NCBI GenBank assembly: GCA_003254925.1
Contig: QANZ01047447.1
Location: 46,568 to 110,567, forward strand
DNA: 64,000 bases
From: Chamaecrista fasciculata
Lineage: Eukaryota > Streptophyta > Magnoliopsida > Fabales > Fabaceae
Reading direction: 5' to 3'
Shown: positions 23,375-33,454 of the stretch, piece by piece
How the letters are laid out: the number at the start of each line of letters is the position of its first letter
Position numbering within the stretch: the stretch's first letter is position 1
The notes under the pieces: generated by a model
Database searches by the model: none
What the model was told of the DNA's origin: nothing
Seen by the model: only the letters and a program-made list of their open reading frames with translations
Made by a program: the position numbers and the translations under genes

Positions 23375-23636
23375 TCCCTTTCGTTCATAATATTTTTTAT
23401 AATTTGATGAATGTACAGGTTAAGAAAATAATTAGTTCACTTTAAATTTAAAAAAATATAAGATAAAAAAGTTATATTACCTTTATTTGTTCTTTCCTAT
23501 TTTCAAAAAATATTTATTATTAAAAGAGAACATGTAAGGATAAAATTATAAAAAAATAATTAATACTTTTTTTAATTTTGTAAAACATCAGATATTTTGA
23601 AACATAGAAATTCACAAAACTGTGAATCGGAGGGAG
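23375..23636. mobile_element. Stowaway-like MITE
   Basis: This 262-bp element is flanked by TA on both sides (23373-23374 and 23637-23638). The right end is ATCGGAGGGAG, the complement of the CTCCCTCCG terminus typical of Stowaway (Tc1/mariner) MITEs. The left end TCCCTTTCGTTCATAATATTTTT is the diverged partner. The interior is AT-rich and non-coding. Confidence 0.78.
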
Positions 23637-24034
23637 TAACTTGATTAGATTATTATGAAATACTAATACTTATAAGCTATATATACTATATTATTTATAA
23701 GCTATATTAATAAGTAGAAGTAATATTATATAAATATTTTTCTAAAATTATAATATGACAGATATGATATATATTATATAACTTTAAAAATGTAGATGAT
23801 AAAAAAAAATTTGAAAGTATATATTATATTTTATGATAACGAGAGAAAAGAAATAATAACAGTTCATTTATTCTAATTTCTAAATCAAATCAACAACAGT
23901 TTCCAGATTTTAGAAGCCGCTATTATCTTAGTAACATGCAAGTCGAAGTGTAAAATAACATGCACAATAATGAGCATCAGTTCCTCACAGTATATAAAGA
24001 ACAGCAATTGGCAATTGCACTTGGGGTATAAAAA

Positions 24035-24772
24035 AAATTGCCAAAGTGAAATTTTGGTCCTTTATCTTTAGGGTTGGTTACAATCCAGTCACTTATCTTA
24101 TTTTATTGCAATAATTTGATCCTCCAAGTGTTTCAAAAGTTTCACTCCTTGGTGTCAACGACTAAATGTAGTCTTACCTCTCTCATTCCAAGTTCCAATG
24201 TAACGAGTCTTGAGCTACATGTTGTTTTTGACGAATTCTTACTTTGTTCAATTAGAGCCGTCAACAGACGAGGACAAATTGGGCTCTAAAAGTTGGTCAA
24301 CTGTGTTACAGTTAAACAAGAGATATCAGTCATATCTCTTCCATTTCAAATCTGATTGAGACGAGTTTGAACTATGAGTTACTCTTGACGAGTTACTTTT
24401 CAGCTAAGTTGGAATAATCAACAAACAAAGTCAAATTGAGTTGAAAGTGCTTCCGGAACAAGAAAGTGAAAAATTATGGAAAATCACTTTTATGACTTAT
24501 TTAACTTTATTTGCTGACAATTTCAACCGAGAAGAAAAAAAACTCGTCAAGAGTAACTCGTAGCTCTAAAGAACTCGTCACTATCAGACTTGAAACAAGA
24601 CAAAAAAAAAAGAACTCGTCAAAAACAACATGTGGATTGAGACTCGTCGCATTTGAACTTAAAATGAGATGGATAAGGTCAAATTAATCATTGAGACCAA
24701 AAATTGAAACTTTTGAGAGATTCAGAGGACTAAAATTGCAAAAAAAAAAAGTTAAAAGCTTAATGGCAATTT
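24035..24772. mobile_element. Fold-back element with shared interior
   Basis: Arms start AAATTGCCAAAGTGAAATTTTGGTCC and end GGACTAAAATTGCA...ATGGCAATTT. Within are CATATCTCTTCCATTTCAAATC, GACGAGTTTGAACTATGAG and two inverted ACTCGTCAAGAGTAACTCG-type blocks. The same interior recurs in the elements at 11220 and 43290. No coding frame. Confidence 0.7.
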
Positions 24773-24795
24773 ACTTGAAGATATAGAATTAAAAT

Positions 24796-25126
24796 CTATG
24801 AAGCATGAACACTTCATTTTGAGGGCGTGTCGTCGTATCGGACACGTGTCGATCAGTGTCCGACACCCCACGACACATATTCATAAATTTTAGAATATAA
24901 ATTAATTTTTTCTGAATTTAATATCACATACAAGAAAAAATAATAATACATATAACATATATTATGAATAAAAATTTTAAATTTTTCATTAAAAATTATG
25001 AATATTTAATTATTTATATATATAAATATATGTCGTGTCGTGTCACGTAATTTTAAGAGTTTGACGTGTCGCTGTGTCCGTGTTCGTGTCGTGTCTCGTG
25101 TTCGTGTCAGTATTCATGCTTCATAG
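24796..25126. mobile_element. hAT-type MITE with 8-bp duplication
   Basis: Terminal inverted repeats are CTATGAAGCATGAACAC and its near complement GTATTCATGCTTCATAG. They are flanked by identical 8-bp ATTAAAAT at 24788-24795 and 25127-25134, the duplication length of hAT elements. Arms are rich in GTGTCGTGTC; the core is AT-rich. It is 331 bp with no transposase. A deleted copy lies at 2015-2233. Confidence 0.85.
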
Positions 25127-25503
25127 ATTAAAATTATACTTTCGCCAAAAAAAATAAACCAAAAATATATTGGACCAAAAAAAATAATAAAGGAAAAACC
25201 CCAAAGAATACATAATTTGAACTTTGAACTTTTCCCCTGTGAGAAGAGAAAATGCACGAGGCAAACGACGTCGTTTTGTTAGAACTTTTAAGGGGTCCTC
25301 ATCATAATGCATCAGCACGAGCAGACCAAGCAAAGCTTTTTCACATTTTTGACTTTTTCAATTTGCATCGCACTCACTCACAATGTAGGGGGTTGGTGGG
25401 GCCCATTGGATCGAAGGAAAGAAGAAGGAAAGATCGCAATGAAATGAAATGAAAATGGGACATATCATGAAAGAATCGGCTTGGGGTGCACGTGGGCAGC
25501 GGC

Positions 25504-26411
25504 TAGGGATGGTCATGGGTAGGGTATGACTAAGGTATTATGATACCCGGATCCATACACGGATGTGAGCGGGTATCAAAATCAATCCCTATACTCATAC
25601 CCGTTGGGTAGTCTAATCCCCATACCCGCACTCAGACCCGAAAAAATTTTAAAATAAATTATTTTTTGTTAATATAAAATTTATATTTATCTAAATTTTT
25701 ACATCCATAACTACTAAACATAAAAAAAATAAATCATAAATATGAAGACATTAATAAAATATTTCAATATTTATAAAAACTTGGTCAAAGTGCACTTTTG
25801 GTCCCATAACTTTTACTCAGGTTTCAGTTTGGTCCCATTACTTTTTTTGTTGCACTTTTGGTCCCATATCTTTGCAAAAAGTTGCAGATTTGGTCCCGTA
25901 TCACTTTTGGTCCCATATCTTTTGGTCATGTTGCAGAATTGGTCCCATATCTTTGCAAAAATTTTCACCGCCAGTCCCACTTGATCCAAATATATGAGAC
26001 CAATTTTGCACCTGACCCAAAGATATGGGACCGACTCTGCAACTTGACTAAAAAATATAGGACCAATTATGTGACATGAACCAACGATATAGGACCAAAA
26101 ATGTAACACAGGACCAAATCTGCAACTTGAGTAAAAGATATGGGACCAAATTGAAACCTTAGCCAAAGTTATGAGACTAAAAGTGCACTTAGACCTAAAA
26201 ACTTTAATATTTTTCAGTAAAAAGTGTTAAAGTATTATATTTTTTATATATAAAAATATATTTATTATTACTAATGGATATATGGGTAGGGTACGGGTAG
26301 GGTACTATCACACCCGAACCCGTACCCATTAAGGATGAGTACGGGTTTAGACCCATACCCATAGGATAATTTTTATGATCTCATTGAGTATGGGTATTTT
26401 GATCATCTCTA
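25504..26411. mobile_element. hAT-like MITE with nested insert
   Basis: The ends are TAGGGATGGTCATGGGTAGGG and TATGGGTATTTTGATCATCTCTA. Both arms carry GGGTAGGGTA and ACCCGTACCC blocks. Flanking 8-mers GCAGCGGC (25496-25503) and GCCGTGGC (26412-26419) agree at 6 of 8 bases, as for an aged hAT duplication. A separate fold-back element interrupts the middle at 25783-26195. Confidence 0.75.
25783..26195. mobile_element. TTTTGGTCCCATA fold-back element nested in the hAT MITE
   Basis: The left arm TTGGTCAAAGTGCACTTTTGGTCCC and the right arm GAGACTAAAAGTGCACTTAGACC are inverted. Each arm has about five TTGGTCCCATATCTTT-type units, alternating with TGCAGATTTGG or its complement. Chance ORFs in this stretch come from the units and are not genes. 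Confidence 0.8.
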
Positions 26412-26519
26412 GCCGTGGCAGGAGGGAGCGTTGACCAAACGTGCTTAGCTACTTAATTTTCATAAAAAAGAAAAAAAGTTTTTTTTTAATTAATTATTTA
26501 ATTATCAAGCCACCCAAAC

Positions 26520-26720
26520 CAAATATCACAAAACCGAAATGTGGGACCCACCCTCCTCCCTAGAGCCAATTAGACCACACCATCCCACGTGCCACTGTCA
26601 CTCCATTTTCTCCTCCCACTTTGTTTCAACTTTCCACTCTCACTCTCAATGTCTCAACTCTCAACCTTCATTCATTCCTTCTCCTCTCAAGTCTCAACAA
26701 TATTTTTCTTTTTTTGGCCT
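26520..26720 (+). other. Promoter/leader-like stretch without a gene
   Basis: GTGGGACCCACC, a CCCACGTGCC box (ACGT core, 26584-26593) and a long CT-rich leader (TCACTCCATTTTCTCCTCCC...) look like a plant promoter and 5' UTR. No coding frame follows: AT-rich DNA starts at about 26730. It may be the remnant of a gene whose body was lost. Confidence 0.3.
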
Positions 26721-26748
26721 GCTCAACAATATTATTAAAAATTAATGT

Positions 26749-26995
26749 ATAATAATTAGGAAATATTTTACACTTATTTTAAATATAATATTTTTTTTAT
26801 AATCTACTATGATAAAATTAAATCCTTAAACGTTGTGAAATATTTTTAAAAATTAGTATATAAAATTCATACATTTATTTTGTTTTCTTATTTATAAAAA
26901 TATTTGCATGGTTAATATTTCACAATGTTTAAGGATTTAATTTTACCATAATAGGATTTTTTAAAAATTAGTATATTATTAAAATATTTGCGTAA
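26749..26995. mobile_element. AT-rich fold-back MITE
   Basis: ATGATAAAATTAAATCCTTAAACGTTGTGAAATATT near 26810-26850 is matched in inverted order by AATATTTCACAATGTTTAAGGATTTAATTTTACCAT near 26913-26950. The outer arms also pair. Non-coding. Confidence 0.65.
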
Positions 26996-27077
26996 AATTC
27001 TCTTAAATGTTCGGTGCTTACAAAAATGTCCTCCAACCTTGCAAAAGAACAGAAGAATTGAATTATTAATTGTAGGT

Positions 27078-27420
27078 CAATGGGTTATTTTAGTCCTAAA
27101 TATATATCCTAATGTCATTTTGATCCTTTATGTTTTAAAATGTTCAAATTGATCCTAATATTGGCAAAATGTATCATTTTGGTCATAAATATTGGTAAAA
27201 CATTTCATTTTAGTCCCAAACTATTGAGTTTGATCATATTTCTTTCGTATCTCATTTCAAGTTCAAATGACTTGTTAAGAGAAACTCGTAGTTTTGAATT
27301 TGTCGCATTCGAACTTGAAAGAGAAAGATATAATCAACTTTGCTTATTTAACTATGAAACAAGCAATCTACTTTCAAGGCCGATTTGATCTCGTTTGCTT
27401 ATGACCCCAACTAACTAGAT
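27078..27420. mobile_element. Fold-back element, left half only
   Basis: The left arm carries GGGTTATTTTAGTCC and TCATTTTGATCCTTTATG units. Interior matches to the 11220 family follow (GACTTGTTAAGAGAAACTCGTAG, CGAACTTGAAAGAGAAAGATATAATC). No matching right arm follows, so it appears truncated. Confidence 0.5.
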
Positions 27421-28018
27421 AGAGAAAATAGTCAAAATACTCTAAGAACAATTAATATTTGGTCAACTTTAGATTTTGTTGTAAGAGTGTCAGATAATTT
27501 TGATTGAAATAGTATTAGACAATAGATATAAACACCTCTCAAAATAAGATTTAAAGATAAATTCATCATATTATGAAAAAGTAAACCCTCACAATTTTAA
27601 AATACTCACTTCTTCCCCTACTCATGCTCTTAAGTAGTCTTCTTCTCCTTCGTCTTTTAAATGCCCAGTGCAGCATTAATTCCCATCCCATTAATTATTC
27701 AGTATTGAATTTGTTTCCAACATCTAGTCTTTGATTTAATGATTAAAATATGATTGTTGAGAGGCATGATCGTATAAAATTTAATTAGATACTTTCAAAA
27801 CGATCTGCAACCATCACATACGCCAATTTTTAAAACCAATTAGACTTAATATATAGCTTGTCTACAACCAAGTCCACGACGAGCTAGCTAACCAAAGTAT
27901 TTTTTTAATAAATGAAGACTTTATGAGTGAAGTAATTACGTAACTTGTTACGCCTTCATATTAAATAAAGTCGGGAGTTGGATGTAGAATTCCACGCCTA
28001 AAGCATCAATATCAAATT
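27421..28018. other. Intergenic, nothing recognised
   Basis: AT-rich sequence with no coding frame. The last 10 bases (28009-28018, ATATCAAATT) are the left target duplication of the MULE that follows. Confidence 0.45.
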
Positions 28019-30139
28019 GAGTAAGCTAGCATTCTGCTCTCTGAATTTTATCGGCGATGACAGATAGGTCTTTGAATGGTTCAAAATTACAACCTGATCC
28101 CCGAATTTTATAATCGCTATAGTTAGGTCCCTCCGTCAGATTGGAGTTACAAAAAAACTGACATGGCACTAACGGAGGCTAATGTGTCCCGTTATTTGCT
28201 AACGTAACCGTTATCTGCCACGTCAGCATCTGTTATTCTAAAAAAAAAAACACGGTGCCACGTGTGAAATAAAATGCCACATCAGCATATACATTAAAAA
28301 AAAGTCTGAGTAGAGAAATTAGGTCCCTGACCCATTCTTATCCTATTATTCTCAGTTCCCTCTCTTTTTCATCATCTCCATTCATTTTAGTCCCAAATCC
28401 TCAAAATAAAATTGTAAAGTGTCCCAAAACTCTTCCAAACATTCCAATTTAGTCCTTAAAAATATTAAAAAACCTAAACTGTAAACCCCTAAAACTTAAA
28501 TTTTTTAATCTTCATCTTCATCCAATTTAGTCCTTAAAAATATTAAAAACCTAAATCCTAAAATCCTAAAACCCTAAACCCTAAACCCTAAACCCCTAAA
28601 TCATAAACCCTAAAACCTAAATCCCTAAACCCCCTAAAATTTATTTTTTTTAATCTTCATCTTCATCTTCCCAATTTAACATAAATCCCTAATTCTTTTT
28701 TAATCCCTAAACCCCCTAAAATTTTTCTTTTTTAATCTTCATCTTCATCTTCGTCTTCGTCTTCTCCAGCATCACCATTCATCATCTTCGTCTTCTCTGG
28801 CATCATCATTCATCATCTTCATCTTCTCCGGCATCATCACCATTTGTCCGCCATCATCGTCCGCCATCATCTTCGATCCGCCAACGAAAACTAAAACAGC
28901 AAACGAAAATCACAACAAATCTCACTCGGAAACCCTAACTCGATATGTAATTTCCACTTCGATCTGCAATTTCAACAACCCTAATTTCATCAAATCAAAT
29001 CAAAACCCCAAAATCTCTGAAATTGATTTGGAAGCCGCCAAGAAATTTGGAGAGTGATAGTGTTGTTCTAGAGAATTAGAATGATGATGGCGGACGAATC
29101 GATGAAGATGATGAGTGATGATGAATCGATGATGATGATGAATGAATCGACGAAGATAATGAATGATGATGAATGAATCGATGAAGATGATGAGAAGACA
29201 AAGACGAAGAAGAACTTCCTTTGATGTAGACGATGAGCTCTGATTGAAGAACTTCCTCTTCTTAAATGGATACACCCTATGTGAGCTTTCAAGCTCATAA
29301 TTGTCCCTATCGTTGCTGTCATCTACAGAAGAGATAAAAATAAATGGAGCAGTCAAAAGTTAAAAAACATGTATTCATAAAGTCTGTTCAATTGGTAATC
29401 AAATTCAACTGCGAGTAAAAAAGCAACATACCACCACTTCCAAAGGAATTCCCATCCTTCGATTTTTCAACTACACCTTGACTTTTGGAGAAGATGAAGA
29501 CGAAGACGAAGAAGATGAAGATTAAAAAAAAAGAAATTTTAGGGGGTTTAGGGATTAAAAAAAATTTAGGGATTTATATTAAATTGGGAGGATGAAGATG
29601 AAGATTAAAAAAAATAAGTTTTAGGAGGTTTAGGGATTTAGGGATTTAGGTTTTAGGCTTTAAGGTTTAGGGGTTTAAGTTTTAGGGTTTATAATATTTT
29701 TAAGGACTAAATTGGAATGTTTGGAAGAATTTTGAGACACTTTATAATTTTATTTTGAGGATTTGGGATTAAAATGAATGAAGATGATGAAAAAGATGGG
29801 GAATTGAGAATAATGGGATAGGAATGGGTCAGGGACCTAATTGCTCAACTTAGACTTTTTTTTTTGTTGTATATGCTGATGTGGCATTTTATTTCAACAT
29901 GGCACCTATTTTTTTTAGAATAACGGATGATGACGTGGCAGATAACGACCACGTCAGCAAATAACGAGACAGATCAGCCTCCATTAGTGCCATTTCAATT
30001 TTTTGGTAACCCTAATCTGACGGAGGGACCTAACTGTCTAATGTTTGCACAATTTGGGGATCATGTTGTAATTTTGCACCATTCAGGGACCTATCTGCCA
30101 TCGCCTGTAAAATTCAGGGACCAGAATGCTAGCTTACTC
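28019..30139. mobile_element. Pack-MULE with ~0.8-kb inverted repeats
   Basis: The ends GAGTAAGCTAGCATTCTG and CAGAATGCTAGCTTACTC are perfect inverted repeats. The arms pair for about 0.8 kb (for example TTAGGTCCCTCCGTCAGATT against AATCTGACGGAGGGACCTAA). Flanking 10-mers ATATCAAATT (28009-28018) and ATATCAAACT (30140-30149) differ at one base, in the 8-11 bp range of Mutator-like duplications. Both arms include degenerate TTTAGGG-type runs. The centre (about 28870-29500) is unlike the arms and carries a gene fragment with an intron on the minus strand. No transposase is present, so it is non-autonomous. Confidence 0.87.
29205..29495 (-). pseudogene. Captured gene fragment with retained intron
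   Basis: On the minus strand an exon (29495-29432; reads SKSQGVVEKSKDGNSFG) runs to a GTATGT donor. A 109-bp T-rich intron (29431-29323) ends TCTTCTGTAG, and a second exon (29322 to about 29205) reads in the same frame (DDSNDRDNYELESS, then HRVYPFKKRKFF). Splicing keeps one continuous frame, strong evidence for a real gene piece taken up as genomic DNA. The polypeptide is hydrophilic, with an acidic stretch followed by a basic KKRK patch that could act as a nuclear signal. I do not recognise the parent gene. The frame then runs into arm repeats (poly-Ser/His), so no normal protein is expected. Confidence 0.6.
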
Positions 30140-30171
30140 ATATCAAACTCATTGCAGCTAGTTATTCATAG

Positions 30172-30605
30172 ATAATTAAATTGATAATTCAGCTTCAAAA
30201 GATTATTAAATTAATAATTTGATATATAAAAGATTAAAATATCTAATTTAGTCCAAAAAAGAACCAAAGAATATATTTGCTAGTCCTTTCATAACTAAAA
30301 ATTCAATACATTCATACATAATTGAGTAAATTGATAATTCAGTTTTGGAAGATGATGAAATTGATAATTTGATTTCTAAAATATTAAAATATCTAACTTA
30401 GTCCACAAAAGAATTAAATAATATATTTGCTAGTCCTTTCATAATTAAAGAGTGAACTATTTGATTCTTTGAAAGACTAATAATGAGTGTACCTTTTAAT
30501 TTTTTTTCAGAGATTAAATAATATATTTCAATATTTTAATTTTTAAAGACCGAGTTATCAAGTCGGTAATCTTTTAGAGACCAAATTATTGATTTACTCA
30601 ATATA
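30172..30605. mobile_element. MITE-family block, partly duplicated
   Basis: AAATTGATAATTCAG...TATCTAATTTAGTCC...TTTGCTAGTCCTTTCATAA occurs twice in direct order (about 30177-30300 and 30325-30450). An inverted counterpart follows near 30540-30600 (TAGAGACCAAATTATTGATTTACTC). It is related to the MITEs in the GH3 introns. Confidence 0.6.
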
Positions 30606-30729
30606 ATTTGACATAGGTACACCTATCTTATGACTATAGTATTTTATACTTTTAATGGTTACTTTAAAAATTATTGCTAAACATACAAAATATTTAAAAA
30701 CATTTAATGAGAATTTGCTAAAATAACTA

Positions 30730-30883
30730 AATAATTCTACTCTAAAAAGGGATTGATCCAAAAGATATGAGGCTTAGTAACACTTAAGTTTACTCCAAGC
30801 TTTCCGAATAATTCTACTCTAAAAAGGGATTGATCCAAAAGATATGAGGCTTAGTAACACTTAAGTTTACTCCAAGCTTTCCG
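30730..30883. repeat. Perfect 77-bp tandem duplication
   Basis: Two identical 77-bp units, 30730-30806 and 30807-30883, start AATAATTCTACTC and end CTTTCCG. They lie at the 3' end of the LINE ORF2 reading. Identity indicates a recent duplication or an assembly duplication. Confidence 0.9.
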
Positions 30884-31674
30884 ATGCACTTTACCTTCAT
30901 TTCCTTTTTGCCCCCACCAAAACTTAGCAAGCATACTATCAAAAATAATACAAAACCTTTTTAGGAAACTTGAAGCATGCAATGGGGTACATAGGGACTG
31001 CATTGGCAACAGCCTTGATGAGAACCTCACGACCAACTTGTGTCAGGGTGCTTTGTTTTCAACCCTGAATTTTTTTGAACATCTTACCTTTAACAAAGTC
31101 AAGAGCTTCACACTTTGACCTTCCCCAAAGCACAACTAAACCAAGACAATTGCCTGGATTACTCACTTTAGTGATTCCCAACTCCCTACACATCTCCAAT
31201 CTAAGATCACTAGGAGTGTTAGAAGAGAAAAACAGACAAGATTTATCAAGATTCACCAATTGACCCGACGCACTACAATACCAATCCAACATTCTTTTAA
31301 AAATCAAGTAATTCTGAGCATCAACTTTAATAAAGAAAAGAGCATCATCAGCAAAGAAGCAATAAGTAAGAATGGGACAACTTCTTGCAAGCTTGATACC
31401 CTCCAAACAAACAGTAAGGTTAAAGGCCGAAACCATGTTAGATAGGACATCTAAGGCAATAATAAAAAGATAAAGGGAAAGGAGATCCCCTTGTCTCAAG
31501 CCTCTCTCAGGGACAACAATACCAACTTTCTTTCCAGATAATAAAATATTGTACCTCACAGAAGAAATACAAGTCATAATCTTCTTGACCCATTCCAACC
31601 TATCATACGCTTTGTTCATATCAACTTTAATTGCCATTTCACATTTCTTACCCCCCTCTTTTAGTTTTAAGGTA

Positions 31675-33109
31675 TGAGCAGCCCAAAAGTGAACAAGTTA
31701 TTTGGCCTTCTTTTGATATGTTTTAATTAATAATATATTATAATTAGATCAATTAATATACTAAGGGCAGCACCAAGGTTTGGTGAAATAAAGTGGATAA
31801 AATAGATTAATTAGCGTTTATTTATTGTACTTTATAAATAGATGCTACTTAATGGTTTATTTAGTGTTTTAGATATCCAAACAGGGCCAAACCAAGAGGG
31901 AAATATCAGAATATTCTAGAAGATCATGTCGAGCACAAGATATTCTTGTGCCGTTGGATGAGTCGTCGGCGCAAGGATGGTAAATCCCGCGGCGCAAGTA
32001 TCTGATAGGAATATGACGTCAGCAAGTAAGTTTCAGCGCAATATTGTGTTGCGCCGTCTCTTGAGCCAACGGCCCAAGTTGGAAATCTCGCGGCGCAGAT
32101 TAATCTGAAGCAGTAGAGTATATTTTGGACGACTACGATTCAAGATACGAAGATATAATCAAAATATCGCAGATATTTCGGTGCGCTTCCGTATTGGGCC
32201 GCCGGCGCAAGCAACAGCCCAAGCGCAAATTGATTCCTTGACTTGCAGACCAAGCACACTACTCAGTACTATAAATAGAGGTCGTCATTCCATGCTCAAA
32301 GCGCTCATTCAAGTTCCTAGATAGAAATAGTTTAGAATAGTTCTTTGCCTAGAGCATGAGTAACTAAATAGGTAGATACTTTAGGAATGCCTCAAGGATG
32401 TGACTTGAGTTCACTATAATTCGTTGTAGAGTCCAGATGTTGATGTTGCATTTATGAGGTATGATCAACTCCTTCAAAGGTAATTGTTGAAGTTGTTTAT
32501 ATATTATATTCTTAGATCAATGCTTTATTAGGAATGAAACCTTGATATTCCTGGAGTTTGTCTCTTTCATGATTAATAAAGTTAGCTCTTTTTGTGTTTG
32601 CTAAAGAGTGTTCTATCTATCTTATAATTATAATTAGGATTGTTCTTGTTTGTTTATTGTTCCGATGTGGCAATACTATAGATTGTCCCGAAGAGCTTGA
32701 CAAATTACTCATACCTAGTTGGGATGAGTGATCAATCTTAATCTTATGTTCTCTCTCCATTGTTTGATTGATTGTGTTTAAAGTTTAAATACATAATCTA
32801 ACTTGGTTAAGTAAATGCATATCAATTATCTATTCTCTATAATGAACGAACTATGATAGTCTATCTCTAGGGTTTTCTCTCAAGTATTGTTTTGACTCTC
32901 TTATTATCTTATTATAAATCGTGACAACCCTCAAGAACAGAAGTTACGACCTTCGTCACAATTCTCTTAGCCTCATCACATTGAGTTCTGCCAGAGATCC
33001 GACCTTGGGTTAGCATCTATACTATATTTTAATAAATATAGTTATACTTGCAAGGCTCGAGTATAATTAAATTTGACTGCCTGACACCTTACGACAAGGT
33101 GTCGCATCA
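31675..33109 (+). mobile_element. Athila-type solo LTR with AGGTA duplication
   Basis: This 1,435-bp LTR matches 56029-57490 and starts TGAGCAGCCC. It ends GTGTCGCATCA. Identical 5-bp repeats AGGTA flank it (31670-31674 and 33110-33114). The LINE RT frame continues across the two sides once the insert is ignored. No internal sequence remains, so it is a solo LTR formed by LTR-LTR recombination. The TATA box CTATAAATAG lies near 32270. Confidence 0.95.
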
Positions 33110-33382
33110 AGGTAGTGAAAGGCTTCATGAGAAATTACAAGATTATCTTGAATCAACCTACCAGGCACAAAGGCCCTTTGGTTTTCAGAAATGAATATAG
33201 GAAGCAAGTTTTTCATCCTATTCACAATAATCCTAGAAATAATCTTGCAAGAAAAGTTGCAGAGACTAATAGGTCTAAACTGATTAACAGAAACATCACC
33301 ATCAACCTTGGGTATTAAAACAATATTAGTCTCATTAAGCATACTAACAGCAGCACCATCCAAAAAGAAACTTCTAACACAA

Positions 33383-33454
33383 CTAATCACATAACTACCA
33401 ATAGTACTTCAAGAAGCATGATAAAATAAAACAGTAAAACCATCAGGGCAAGGA
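33383..33454. repeat. 72-bp direct repeat, left copy
   Basis: Identical to 35208-35279, and LINE RT sequence in both. The two copies directly flank the family-M LTR. The start CTAATCACATAAC abuts the LTR tip only on the right side. Confidence 0.95.

Noticed and set aside
29000..29356. 118- and 84-codon minus ORFs with Ser/His runs in the MULE, as complete genes
   Set aside because: The His/Ser/Ile runs are translated GAT/ATG microsatellite of the arm; only the spliced exon part looks like gene sequence.
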